Shown one piece after another: positions 27,736 through 36,472 of a stretch of 64,000 nucleotides of DNA. Location of the stretch: the NCBI RefSeq assembly GCF_001427105.1, contig NZ_LMGI01000002.1, positions 413,831 through 477,830 of the forward strand. Reading direction: 5' to 3'. The notes beneath the pieces are model-generated. The model was not told the origin of the DNA. It saw nothing but the letters and a program-made list of their open reading frames with translations, and did not search any database. How positions within the stretch are numbered: the stretch's first letter is position 1; every line of letters begins with the position of its first letter. A program made the translations under genes and the position numbers. Source of the stretch: Sphingopyxis sp. Root154. GTDB taxonomy: Bacteria > Pseudomonadota > Alphaproteobacteria > Sphingomonadales > Sphingomonadaceae.

Positions 27736-29100
27736 ATGAACGTGCCCAGCCAGGCAACCACCCAAGGCGGCGGTCGCTCGAATGCCATGGCGGCATTTGC
27801 CGCGGTGACCGTGCTTTTCTTCGCCTGGGGCTTCATCACCTCGCTCATCGACCCGCTGGTCGCCGCGGTGAAGGGCATCTTCACATTGAGCGATGCCGAG
27901 GCGCAGCTGTCGGCCTCGGCCTTCTTCATCGCCTATGGCCTGATGTCCTTTCCCGCCGCCGCGCTGATCGCGCGCTTCCATTCGGTGCCGTCGATCCTGA
28001 CCGCGCTGTCGACGATGGTCGTCGGCTGCCTCGTCATGCTCGCCGCGGCGAACCTCGCGATCTATCCGCTCGTGCTCGCAGGACTCTTCATTCTCGCGAG
28101 CGGCATCACCATCCTGCAGGTCGCGGCGAACCCGCTCGCGGCGGCGCTGGGCGACCCGAAACGCAGCCATTTCCGCCTGACCTTCAGCCAGACATTCAAC
28201 AGCTTCGGCACTTTCCTCGGCCCGCTGATCGGCGCGCACCTGTTCCTCGAGGGCGTCGAGGTCAAGGAAGGTACGGTGGTCACCGAAGCGGTGCGCGCGC
28301 AGGCGCTCGCCGGGATCGATTCGGCCTATTTCTGGATCTGCGGGCTGATCGTCGCGCTCCTGCTGTTCTTCTGGGTCAGCCGCCGCATCGTCAACGAAGC
28401 GGTGCCCCCCGCGCCGATCGGCGAGCGCGTCGGAATGGGCGAGCTGATCCGTGAAGCTTTTTCGTCGCGCTGGGCGCTGCTCGGCGGGCTTGCGATCTTC
28501 CTCTATGTCGGGGCCGAGGTCGCGATTGGAACGCAGATGGCTTTGTTCCTCAACAGCAATGCAATCTGGGGACATTCGGACGCCGCCTTTGGCACGTTCG
28601 GCTGGATCATGGGCAATGACGGTGTCCCCGGCGTTTCGCTGCAAGAGGCCGGCAAGGCCGTCGCGCTTTACTGGGGCGGCGCGATGATCGGCCGCGCGAT
28701 CGGATCGGTACTGCTCGCACGCTTCTCGGCATCAAAGATGCTCGTGGCCTTCACCGCCCTCGCCGCGCTGCTGTGTCTCTATGTCGTCCTTGTCGGCGGC
28801 GTGACAGCCGGTTTCGTCGCGCTGTCGATCGGCCTTTTCAACTCGATCATGTTCCCGGTGATCTTCACCCTGACGCTCGAACGCTCGACGGCGCGCGCCG
28901 AAGCGACGTCGGGACTGCTATGCACCGCGATCGTCGGTGGGGCGGTGATCCCCTATTTCATCGGACTGCTATCGGGCTCGGTCGGCTATGCCGCTGCGCT
29001 GATCCTACCCGCTGCCTGCTATGTCGCGCTGTGCGTCTTCGCCATCGCCGCCGGAAGGGCGCCCGCCCGGCAGGCGAGCGCGGGCGTGACCGTTCACTGA
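27736..29100 (+). CDS. FHS-family MFS sugar permease (FucP/GluP-like)
   Basis: 454 residues with about 12 membrane helices. The start of helix 1 (FFAWGFITSLIDPL) and the segment ITILQVAANPLAAALGDP before SQTFNSFGTFLGP are signatures of the fucose/galactose/glucose:H+ symporters. It probably carries a monosaccharide, such as glucose released by the neighbouring beta-glucosidases, across the inner membrane; the exact sugar is an inference. An operator palindrome is 63 bp upstream. The ABC ATPase begins 22 bp downstream with a good GAGGGGAGCC ribosome site, so the two are likely co-transcribed. Confidence 0.88.
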   Translation: MNVPSQATTQGGGRSNAMAAFAAVTVLFFAWGFITSLIDPLVAAVKGIFTLSDAEAQLSASAFFIAYGLMSFPAAALIARFHSVPSILTALSTMVVGCLVMLAAANLAIYPLVLAGLFILASGITILQVAANPLAAALGDPKRSHFRLTFSQTFNSFGTFLGPLIGAHLFLEGVEVKEGTVVTEAVRAQALAGIDSAYFWICGLIVALLLFFWVSRRIVNEAVPPAPIGERVGMGELIREAFSSRWALLGGLAIFLYVGAEVAIGTQMALFLNSNAIWGHSDAAFGTFGWIMGNDGVPGVSLQEAGKAVALYWGGAMIGRAIGSVLLARFSASKMLVAFTALAALLCLYVVLVGGVTAGFVALSIGLFNSIMFPVIFTLTLERSTARAEATSGLLCTAIVGGAVIPYFIGLLSGSVGYAAALILPAACYVALCVFAIAAGRAPARQASAGVTVH

Positions 29101-29122
29101 GGGCTTAAGAGCGAGGGGAGCC

Positions 29123-30205
29123 ATGGCCGGACTGTCGATCGAGGACGCGCGCAAGAGCTTCGGCACCACCGAGGTGCTGAAAGGCGTGTCGATCGACGTC
29201 GCCGATGGCGAGTTCACGGTGATCGTCGGCCCGTCGGGGTGCGGCAAGTCCACGCTGTTGCGGGCCGTGGCGGGACTGGAGGAACTGACCGGCGGTAGCA
29301 TCGTCATCGGCGACCGCAACGTGACCAGCCTGCCGCCGTCGGATCGCGGCATCGCGATGGTCTTCCAATCCTATGCGCTTTACCCGCACCTGACGGTGCG
29401 AGAGAATATATCGTTCGGCTTGAAGATCGCGAAGGCGGCGAAGGCCGAGATTGACGAGGCCGTCCGCCGCGCGGCGGAAATATTGAACATCGAGGCGCTG
29501 CTCGATCGCAAGCCCGCTGCGCTGTCGGGCGGGCAGCGACAGCGCGTCGCGATCGGGCGTGCGATCGTGCGCCAGCCGCAGATATTCCTGTTCGACGAAC
29601 CGCTGTCGAACCTCGACGCTGATTTGCGCGTCCGGATGCGTTACGAATTCGCCAGCCTGCACCGCCAACTCGGCACGACGACGCTCTATGTCACGCACGA
29701 TCAGGTCGAGGCAATGACGCTCGCTGACCGGATCATCGTGCTGCGCGACGGGCGGATCGAGCAGGTCGGTACGCCGCGCGAACTCTATGCGCGGCCGGCG
29801 AACATCTTCGTCGCGCAATTCCTCGGCACGCCGCGGATGAACATCCTTACGGCGACCGTTGGCACGGATGGTCGCGCGCTGCTGGAAGACGGGCGCAGCA
29901 TCGCCCTGCCCCCGCTCACCACGGCGCCGACGGCGGGAACACCGCTCTGGATCGGTATCCGGCCCGAGGACATCGCGATCGGCGATGCGCCGGACGCGCT
30001 GCCTTTCACAATCCGCTTCATTGAGCGGCTCGGCGGGCTCGCGACGCTGCACCTCGGCGGACGCGAAAGCGATGAGCCGATCGCGTGCCAGCTCCGCGAC
30101 GACGGCAGCCTCGACGAGGGCGACACGGTCCTCGCCTCGCTGCCACCCGCGCATCTGCATTTGTTCGGTGCCGACGGTCAGGCGCTCCGGACGGCGGGGG
30201 AATGA
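29123..30205 (+). CDS. Sugar ABC transporter ATP-binding protein (UgpC/MalK-like)
   Basis: 360 residues. It powers a CUT1-type sugar importer. Walker A GPSGCGKS (36-43), Q-loop VFQSYALYPH, signature LSGGQRQR, Walker B IFLFDEPLSNLD and the H-loop YVTHDQ are all intact. The ~120-residue C-terminal region is the TOBE/regulatory domain of the MalK/UgpC class. Its membrane partners are the two permeases encoded 2.4 kb downstream beyond lacI and the binding-protein gene. Separation of the ATPase from its permeases by the regulator gene is a moderate rearrangement. Confidence 0.93.
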   Translation: MAGLSIEDARKSFGTTEVLKGVSIDVADGEFTVIVGPSGCGKSTLLRAVAGLEELTGGSIVIGDRNVTSLPPSDRGIAMVFQSYALYPHLTVRENISFGLKIAKAAKAEIDEAVRRAAEILNIEALLDRKPAALSGGQRQRVAIGRAIVRQPQIFLFDEPLSNLDADLRVRMRYEFASLHRQLGTTTLYVTHDQVEAMTLADRIIVLRDGRIEQVGTPRELYARPANIFVAQFLGTPRMNILTATVGTDGRALLEDGRSIALPPLTTAPTAGTPLWIGIRPEDIAIGDAPDALPFTIRFIERLGGLATLHLGGRESDEPIACQLRDDGSLDEGDTVLASLPPAHLHLFGADGQALRTAGE

Positions 30206-30221
30206 CCTTGCATTTCGCTCG

Positions 30222-30235
30222 TGTAACCGGTTACT
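30222..30235. promoter_or_regulatory. LacI-family operator 2 (TGTAACCGGTTACT)
   Basis: Palindrome with core GTAACCGGTTAC, perfect over 12 bp, in the 117 bp gap between the ABC ATPase and the lacI-type gene, 87 bp before the regulator start. It matches the palindromes at 27659 and 42111. The position suggests autoregulation and control of the downstream transporter/hydrolase operon. Confidence 0.78.
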
Positions 30236-30322
30236 CTGACAAGGCTTCTGCGCCCGGCATGGATAAAAATACAGAGTCGCAACAGCGGCTTGGCGCCATT
30301 TGAGGGAAAGGGGCCCGACGGC

Positions 30323-31360
30323 ATGGCTACATTGAGGGACGTCGCCCGCGAAGCGGGGGTTTCGGTGGCGACGGCATCGCGGGCAATCAATGGGCTCGGC
30401 AATGTCACGGCGCCGACAAAAGCGGCGGTGATGGCCGCGGTCAAGAAGCTGAACTTCGTCCCGCACAGCGGCGCACGCAGCCTGACACGGCGCAAGACCG
30501 ATACCGTCGGCGTCATCCTGCCCGACCTGTTCGGCGAATTCTTCTCCGAAATCATCCGCGGCATCGACCTGGTCGCGCATGAATCGGGCATGCACCTCTT
30601 GCTCGGCAACATGCACGGCAGCACGCACGAAACCGCCGCCGCGATCGCCGCGATGCGCGGGCGCGTCGACGGGCTGCTCGTGATGCCGCCAGACGTGAAC
30701 CCCGACCAGCTGTCGGGCTATCTCGACCCCGCGCTGCCGACCGTGCTCCTGAATTACGACGCGGGCTCCCTCGATCTGCCCTTCGTCGCGGTCGACAATT
30801 ATCGCGGCGCCTATGCGATGACCGAAGCTTTGCTCGAACGCGGCGCGCGGCAGATCGTCCATATCGCGGGGCCAAAGCATAACCGCGACGCGCGCGACCG
30901 CCAGCGCGGCTTTGTCAATGCGATGGCGAAGATCGCGAAGATTTCGAACCCCGCGATCCTGCCCGGCGATTTTTCGGAAGAGAGCGGCGCGCAGGCCGGC
31001 CGGTTGCTTGTGCAGGGACAATTGCCCGCCGACGCCGTCTTTGCCGCGAACGACCAGATGGCGGTCGGGCTTATGGCGGAGCTTGCCAATGCGGGAAAGT
31101 CGGTCCCGGGCGACGTGTTGGTGGCGGGGTTCGACGACATCCCGCTCGCGCGCCACCTCAATCCATCGCTGACGACGATGCAGGTCAAGATCGACCGGCT
31201 GGGGTCGACCGCGATGATGATGTTGCTGCGCATCCTTCGCGGCGAAACGCTGGGCGGCGCGAGCGCGACGATCCTGACCCCGACGCTGGTGGCGCGGGGA
31301 ACCACGCGCAGGGCTGCAATCCCTGCGGCTGTTGCCGCAGCGGGAGCCTTGCCGACATGA
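30323..31360 (+). CDS. LacI-family transcriptional regulator
   Basis: 345 residues. The N-terminal helix-turn-helix reads ATLRDVAREAGVSVATASRA, with hinge helix near 45-60 (VPHSGARSL), then the periplasmic-binding-protein-like effector domain (TVGVILPDLFGEFFSEII to about residue 335). Such proteins release DNA upon binding a sugar. The ATG is preceded by GAAAGGGG at a suitable distance; longer non-ATG starts lack the HTH pattern. The C-terminal Ala-rich tail extends past the usual end. The palindrome TGTAACCGGTTNCA present three times in the locus is its likely operator. Effector inferred to be a beta-glucoside or glucose-containing disaccharide. Confidence 0.93.
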   Translation: MATLRDVAREAGVSVATASRAINGLGNVTAPTKAAVMAAVKKLNFVPHSGARSLTRRKTDTVGVILPDLFGEFFSEIIRGIDLVAHESGMHLLLGNMHGSTHETAAAIAAMRGRVDGLLVMPPDVNPDQLSGYLDPALPTVLLNYDAGSLDLPFVAVDNYRGAYAMTEALLERGARQIVHIAGPKHNRDARDRQRGFVNAMAKIAKISNPAILPGDFSEESGAQAGRLLVQGQLPADAVFAANDQMAVGLMAELANAGKSVPGDVLVAGFDDIPLARHLNPSLTTMQVKIDRLGSTAMMMLLRILRGETLGGASATILTPTLVARGTTRRAAIPAAVAAAGALPT

Positions 31361-31376
31361 TGCAACCGGCGCAGCC

Positions 31377-32651
31377 ATGCCTATGCAGCTGACGCGGCGT
31401 CATCTGACGGGCGCGCTCGCGGCGCTGCCCCTTGCTTCGCTGCTGACCGGCTGCGGCCCGCGCGGCGATGCCACCCTGACCGTCTGGGCGATGGGCAATG
31501 AGGCGGCGAGCCTGCCTGAACTGCTTAAAACGATCGACTGGCCCGCTGGCGCGCCGCCGATCACCATCCAGCCGCTACCCTGGACCGCGGCGCACGAAAA
31601 ATTGCTCACGGGCTTTGCGGGCGGGTCACTGCCTACAGTCGGTCAGGTCGGCAACAGCTGGATCGCCGAACTTGCAGCGATCGGGGCGATTGCGCCGGTT
31701 CCCGATCGCGCGCTCGGCCTCCTCGACGACCAGTTCGGCGCGGTGGTCGAAACCAACCGGATCGCGGGACTGGCGTGGGCGATCCCCTGGTATGTCGACA
31801 CGCGGCTGCAATATTACCGCAAGGATCTGTTCGCGCGTGCCGGATATGATGCGCCGCCGGCGGACTGGGCCGGATGGAAGACCGCGCTGCACAAGGTGAA
31901 GCGTCAGGTCGGCGCGGACAATTACGCGCTGCTCTATCCGCTCAACGAATATGAGCAGCTGACGACGCTCGCGCTATCGGCGGGAGCGCGGATGCTGCGC
32001 GACGACGGCGCGCGCGGCGCCTTTTCGGACCCCGCGTTCAAGGCCACGCTCGCCTTTTACAAATCGCTGTTCGACGAGAGGCTGGCGCCGCTGGCATCGT
32101 CGGCGCAGATTTCGAATGTGTGGGACGAGTTTGCGAAGGGCTATTTTAGCCTGTTCCTGTCGGGCCCGTGGACGATCGGCGATCTGAAGACCCGCCTTGC
32201 CCCCGCGATGCAAGACAATTGGGCAACCGCGCCGAACCCCGGCCCCGACGGCATCGGATCGGCGGCGCCGGGCGGATCGAGCCTCGTCGTATTCGCGGGT
32301 AACGACCAAGGCGATGCGGCATGGGATCTGGTGTCGCGGCTGATGGCGCCCGGCGCGCAGCTCAAATTCCAGCAGCTCACTGGCGACCTTCCCGCACGGC
32401 GGTCGGTGTGGGCGAAGGCGGGGCTGGCGGACGACCCGATCGTCACCCCCTTCGCGACCCAGCTAGACCATGCGACGCCGCTGCCCAAGGTGCCCGAATG
32501 GGAGCGCATCGTCACTGAGATGCAGATCGTCGCCGAGCGCATGGTGCGCGGGCAATATAGCGTCGACGAGGCCGCGAAGGAGATCGACGTCCGCGCCGAC
32601 CGCCTGCTCGAAAAGCGGCGCTGGATGCTGGACAAGGGACGTGCGCTGTGA
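31377..32651 (+). CDS. Sugar ABC transporter substrate-binding lipoprotein
   Basis: 424 residues of the family-1 extracellular solute-binding proteins (CUT1 type). A twin-Arg-like start (QLTRRHLTGALAALPL) leads to a lipobox LLTGC (Cys ~25), so it is anchored in the envelope. The body includes GLAWAIPWYVDTRLQYYRKDLF and PGGSSLVVFAGN, typical of these proteins. The start may be the first or second ATG (31377 or 31383). It begins 16 bp after lacI and overlaps the first permease by 4 bp (GTGA). It binds an oligosaccharide, probably the product of the local glucanase; the identity is not visible. Confidence 0.9.
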   Translation: MPMQLTRRHLTGALAALPLASLLTGCGPRGDATLTVWAMGNEAASLPELLKTIDWPAGAPPITIQPLPWTAAHEKLLTGFAGGSLPTVGQVGNSWIAELAAIGAIAPVPDRALGLLDDQFGAVVETNRIAGLAWAIPWYVDTRLQYYRKDLFARAGYDAPPADWAGWKTALHKVKRQVGADNYALLYPLNEYEQLTTLALSAGARMLRDDGARGAFSDPAFKATLAFYKSLFDERLAPLASSAQISNVWDEFAKGYFSLFLSGPWTIGDLKTRLAPAMQDNWATAPNPGPDGIGSAAPGGSSLVVFAGNDQGDAAWDLVSRLMAPGAQLKFQQLTGDLPARRSVWAKAGLADDPIVTPFATQLDHATPLPKVPEWERIVTEMQIVAERMVRGQYSVDEAAKEIDVRADRLLEKRRWMLDKGRAL

Positions 32652-33544
32652 GCGCGGCTGGGCGAGCGAGCGAAGCGCGTGCGGGCTGGGCGATGTCATC
32701 GCCCGCACTCGCCGCGATCATTCTGTTCTTCGTCCTGCCGGCAATCGCCTCACTGGCCCTGAGCTTCACCGATTTCGACATCTATGCGCTCGCCGACATC
32801 GGCAATCTGCGCTTCGTCGGTTTCGAGAACTACGAAAGACTGCTCGCTAACCCTCTGTTCTGGAAGGCCGTTACCAACACGCTGCTTTTCGTTGGATTCG
32901 GCGTGCCTTTTATCGTCACGCTGTCGCTGTTCGCAGCGATGCTCGTCAATTCGCGCTGGCTAAAATGGCGACCGGTGTGGCGCGTCGCGCTGTTTGCGCC
33001 CTATGTCACGACGCTCGTCGCGACCGCGGTGGTGTGGCGCTATTTGCTCCACACGCGCTACGGCCTCGTCAATTACCTGCTCTCGCTGTTCGGCATCGCG
33101 CCGATCGACTGGCTCGGCGATCCGCATGCGTCGCTGCCCGCGATCCTGATCTTCGTCGGGTGGAAGACCTTCGGCTATAATATGATCATCTTTCTCGCCG
33201 CGCTCCAGACGGTGCCGCGCGAACTCGACGAGGCGGCGCGGATCGATGGCGCGGGCTGGTTCACGCGGCTGCGTCACGTCACCCTGCCCGCGATTGCGCC
33301 GACGGTGCTGCTGGTATCGGTGCTGACCGTCGCGGGCATGTTCCAGCTGTTCGCCGAACCCTATGTGATGACGCAGGGCGGCCCCGCCCAGTCGACCGTC
33401 ACCATCCTCTATTTCATGTATGAGGAAGGGTTCAAATGGTGGAACCTCGGGTCGGGGGCCGCGGTCGCTTTCCTGCTTTTCCTGTGCATCCTTGCGGTGA
33501 CTTTGGTGCAGTTGCGGCTGGCGAAGCGAAGTGGTGCGATATGA
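32648..33544 (+). CDS. Sugar ABC transporter permease (MalF-type)
   Basis: 298 residues with six predicted membrane helices. The conserved cytoplasmic EAA loop for ATPase docking reads ELDEAARIDGAGWFTRLRHVTLP. It begins with GTG overlapping the binding-protein stop and ends overlapping the second permease (ATGA). The large periplasmic P2 loop of Escherichia coli MalF is absent, as in most CUT1 MalF-like permeases. It pairs with the next gene and the upstream ATPase. Confidence 0.93.
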   Translation: MSAAGRASEARAGWAMSSPALAAIILFFVLPAIASLALSFTDFDIYALADIGNLRFVGFENYERLLANPLFWKAVTNTLLFVGFGVPFIVTLSLFAAMLVNSRWLKWRPVWRVALFAPYVTTLVATAVVWRYLLHTRYGLVNYLLSLFGIAPIDWLGDPHASLPAILIFVGWKTFGYNMIIFLAALQTVPRELDEAARIDGAGWFTRLRHVTLPAIAPTVLLVSVLTVAGMFQLFAEPYVMTQGGPAQSTVTILYFMYEEGFKWWNLGSGAAVAFLLFLCILAVTLVQLRLAKRSGAI

Positions 33545-34356
33545 GCCTGCGCCGCTGGTCCGTCACCCTGCTCGCCGCGCTTGTCGCGCTGCTGACCATC
33601 GCGCCCTTGCTGTGGATGCTCTCGGTCAGCTTCATGGCGCGCGGCGAGGCGTCGCAATTCCCGCCGCCCTTGCTGCCGAGCGACCCCAGCCTCGACAATT
33701 ACCGCATGTTGTTCGGCAGCTTCGGCATCGGCCGCTTTCTGCTCAACAGCCTGCTGATCTCGACGCTCGCCACCATCCTTGCGCTGCTCTTCACCATTCC
33801 GGCGGGATACGCATTCGCCAAGCTGCGCTTCAAGGGCCGCGACGCGACCTTCCGCCTGCTCGTCGCGGCGCTCGTCGTGCCGGGGCAGATCGGGATGCTG
33901 CCGCTGTTCCTCGAACTCAAGGCATTGGGGCTCGTCAACAGCTATGCCGGGGCGCTGGTGCCGTGGCTCGCGGGGATTTTCGGCATCTTCCTTGTCCGCC
34001 AATATTGCCTGTCGATCCCCGACGAGATGCTCGAGGCGGCGCGCATCGACGGCGCGAGCGAAGCGCAGATACTCCGCCGCATCGTTCTGCCGATCCTGAC
34101 CCCGATCATCGTCACGCTCGCGCTGTTCGTCTTTCTCGGCAGCTGGAACGATTTCATGTGGCCGCTGATCATCCTCGCCGATCAGGACCTCTACACGCTG
34201 CCCGTCGCGCTCGCCGCGATGAGCCGCCAGCATGTGCAGGACAATGAGCTGATGATGGCGGGCGCTGTTGTCACGACCCTGCCCGTGCTGATCCTCTTCC
34301 TCGCGCTCCAGCGCTTTTACCTGAGCGGCCTGCTGACCGGGAGCGTGAAGGGATGA
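33541..34356 (+). CDS. Sugar ABC transporter permease (MalG-type)
   Basis: 271 residues with six membrane helices. The EAA loop is EMLEAARIDGASEAQILRRIVLP, and GSWNDFMWPLIIL is the characteristic MalG/UgpE segment. The first ATG, coupled to the TGA of the partner permease, gives the expected short N-terminus before helix 1. The end overlaps the esterase gene by 4 bp, so transport and hydrolysis genes form a single transcript from about 30.3 kb on. Confidence 0.93.
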   Translation: MSLRRWSVTLLAALVALLTIAPLLWMLSVSFMARGEASQFPPPLLPSDPSLDNYRMLFGSFGIGRFLLNSLLISTLATILALLFTIPAGYAFAKLRFKGRDATFRLLVAALVVPGQIGMLPLFLELKALGLVNSYAGALVPWLAGIFGIFLVRQYCLSIPDEMLEAARIDGASEAQILRRIVLPILTPIIVTLALFVFLGSWNDFMWPLIILADQDLYTLPVALAAMSRQHVQDNELMMAGAVVTTLPVLILFLALQRFYLSGLLTGSVKG

Positions 34357-35129
34357 ACCGCAACAAGGATGCACTGATGCGATATTGGACTGCGGCACTG
34401 CTGGGGCTTGCCCTCGCCGCCTCGCCCGTCGCCGCGAAGACCAAGCCCGTGCCGGTCGAGGGGCAGACGCCGCAGGCGGCGATCGAGTCCGGCAATTATC
34501 CGTACCAGCTGTTCGTGCCCAAGGGCTATCTGACCGACACGGCGAAGCAATATCCGCTGCTGGTCTTCCTCCACGGATCGGGCGAGCGCGGCGACGATGT
34601 CGCGAAGGTAAAGGTCCATGGCCCGCCGAAGGTCGCCGAGCGCGACCCCGCCTTCCCCTTCCTCACCGTGTCGCCGCTGCTCGGCACCGATCAGGATTGG
34701 GACATCGAAAAGCTCGACCGGCTGGTCGACCATATCGCGAAGAATTATCGCATCGACCCCGCACGCATTTACCTGACCGGCCTAAGCCGCGGCGGGCATG
34801 CGAGCTGGCGCTGGGCGATCGCCGAGCCGCAGCGGTTCGCAGCGGTGGCCGCAGTCGCCGGGCGCGGCAATCCGGGCGAGGCGTGCCGTCTGATGGACCT
34901 GCCCGTCTGGGCCTTTCACGGCGACCGTGACGATGTCGTTGTCCCCGAAGGCAGCTTTGCGATGGCGCGCGCAATTCGCGCGTGCGGCGGCCGCAAGGTG
35001 CGGCTGACCATCTATCCCGACCTTGGCCACAATGCCTGGGATCCCGCCTATGACGACCCGGCGCTCTATGCCTGGCTCCTCGAACAGAAAATCTCCTCCC
35101 CAACGATTGCCGACAAGGACAAGAAATGA
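34353..35129 (+). CDS. Secreted alpha/beta-hydrolase (PHB-depolymerase/esterase-like)
   Basis: 258 residues. A signal peptide (AALLGLALAASPVAAK, cleaved near 28) sends it to the periplasm. The fold has VFLHGSGERG (oxyanion region), the nucleophile elbow GLSRGGHAS, FHGDRDDVV with the acid, and DLGHNAWD with the catalytic His. These features fit the phospholipase/carboxylesterase or prolyl-oligopeptidase-like esterases often found in glycan loci, where they may remove acyl decorations. An alternative ATG lies at 34377. It is coupled on both sides (ATGA overlaps). Substrate unknown. Confidence 0.82.
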   Translation: MNRNKDALMRYWTAALLGLALAASPVAAKTKPVPVEGQTPQAAIESGNYPYQLFVPKGYLTDTAKQYPLLVFLHGSGERGDDVAKVKVHGPPKVAERDPAFPFLTVSPLLGTDQDWDIEKLDRLVDHIAKNYRIDPARIYLTGLSRGGHASWRWAIAEPQRFAAVAAVAGRGNPGEACRLMDLPVWAFHGDRDDVVVPEGSFAMARAIRACGGRKVRLTIYPDLGHNAWDPAYDDPALYAWLLEQKISSPTIADKDKK

Positions 35130-36472
35130 CGCAGACTGTTTTTCCCGACGATTTCCTGTGGGGCGCGGCGACCGCCGCCTATCAGATCGAAGGGTCGCCG
35201 CTCGCCGACGGTGCGGGCGCGAGCATCTGGCAGCGATTCAGCCACGACCCGCGGCTGATGGCGGTCAAGGGCGACACCGGTGACGTCGCGTGCGACCATT
35301 ATAACCGCATGCCCGCCGACGTCGCGCTGATGAAGGAACTCGGGCTCAAAGCCTATCGCTTCAGCGTCAACTGGGGCCGCGTGCTGCCCGAAGGGACCGG
35401 GCGCGTGAACGAACCCGGCCTCGACTTTTACGAGCGGCTGGTCGACGAATTGCTCAAGAACGATATCGAGCCGTTGCTGACGCTGCACCATTGGGACCTG
35501 CCCGCCGCGCTCGACGACAAGGGCGGCTGGCTCAATCGCGACATCGCCGGCTGGTTCGCCGACTATGGCGCGGTGATGTACCGCCGCCTCGACGGGCGCG
35601 TGAAGAAATGGGTGACGCTCAACGAACCTTGGGTGATCACCGATGGCGGCTATCTCCACGGCGCGCTCGCGCCCGGGCACCGCAATCTGTTCGAAACGCC
35701 GATCGCGAGCCACAATCTGATGCGCGCGCACGGCGCGGCGGTTGCAGCCTATCGCAGCGAAGGCGCGCACGAGATCGGCCTTGTCGTCAATATCGAACCC
35801 AAATATCCGGCGAGCGACAGCCCCGAGGACATCGCCGCAACCGCGCGCGCGCATGCCTATATGAACCGCCAGTATCTCGACCCGGCGCTGAAAGGCTCCT
35901 ACCCCGCCGAACTCGCCGAGGTGTTCGGCGAAGCTTGGCCCGAATGGTCGGCTGAAGACCTGAAAGCGATCAACCAGCCGGTCGATTTCATCGGGATCAA
36001 CTATTACACGCGCAACGTCGTGAAGGCCGACCCGAACCAGTGGCCCGTCGGCGCCTCGCCGGTGAAGCAGATCGCGACGCACACGACGACCGACTGGGAA
36101 GTCTATCCGCCCGCGCTCACCGACATGCTCCTCTGGTTCCGCGACACCTATGGCGATATTCCCGTCTATATCACCGAGAACGGCGCGGCCTTCTACGACC
36201 CGCCAACCGCAGGTCCCGACGGGATCGACGATCCGCTGCGCTGCGACTATTTGCGTACGCACATCTCGGCGATCGGCGACGCGATCAGAAAGGGCGTCGA
36301 TGTGCGCGGCTATATGGCGTGGTCGCTGCTCGACAATCTCGAATGGTCGCTGGGCTTTTCGAAGCGCTTCGGCATCGTGCATGTCGACTATGAGACGCAG
36401 GTCCGCACGCCGAAGCGCAGCGCGCGTTTCTACAGCAGCGTGATCGCCTCGAACGGAGGAAACCTCGGATGA
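35126..36472 (+). CDS. Beta-glucosidase, GH1
   Basis: 448 residues, standard GH1 length and no signal peptide, so cytoplasmic. It should hydrolyse beta-glucosides brought in by the ABC importer. Acid/base Glu167 sits in VTLNEPW, and the nucleophile Glu351 in YITENGAAF. The N-terminus FPDDFLWGAATAAYQIEG is the GH1 signature. It is coupled to its neighbours on both sides by ATGA overlaps, with AAGGA six bases before its ATG. Specificity for beta-1,2, -1,3 or -1,4 linkages cannot be read from the sequence. Confidence 0.96.
   Translation: MTQTVFPDDFLWGAATAAYQIEGSPLADGAGASIWQRFSHDPRLMAVKGDTGDVACDHYNRMPADVALMKELGLKAYRFSVNWGRVLPEGTGRVNEPGLDFYERLVDELLKNDIEPLLTLHHWDLPAALDDKGGWLNRDIAGWFADYGAVMYRRLDGRVKKWVTLNEPWVITDGGYLHGALAPGHRNLFETPIASHNLMRAHGAAVAAYRSEGAHEIGLVVNIEPKYPASDSPEDIAATARAHAYMNRQYLDPALKGSYPAELAEVFGEAWPEWSAEDLKAINQPVDFIGINYYTRNVVKADPNQWPVGASPVKQIATHTTTDWEVYPPALTDMLLWFRDTYGDIPVYITENGAAFYDPPTAGPDGIDDPLRCDYLRTHISAIGDAIRKGVDVRGYMAWSLLDNLEWSLGFSKRFGIVHVDYETQVRTPKRSARFYSSVIASNGGNLG

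Noticed and set aside
29105..31378. 757-codon minus-strand frame opposite the ABC ATPase and LacI genes
   Set aside because: Antisense to two genes with intact Walker and HTH motifs.
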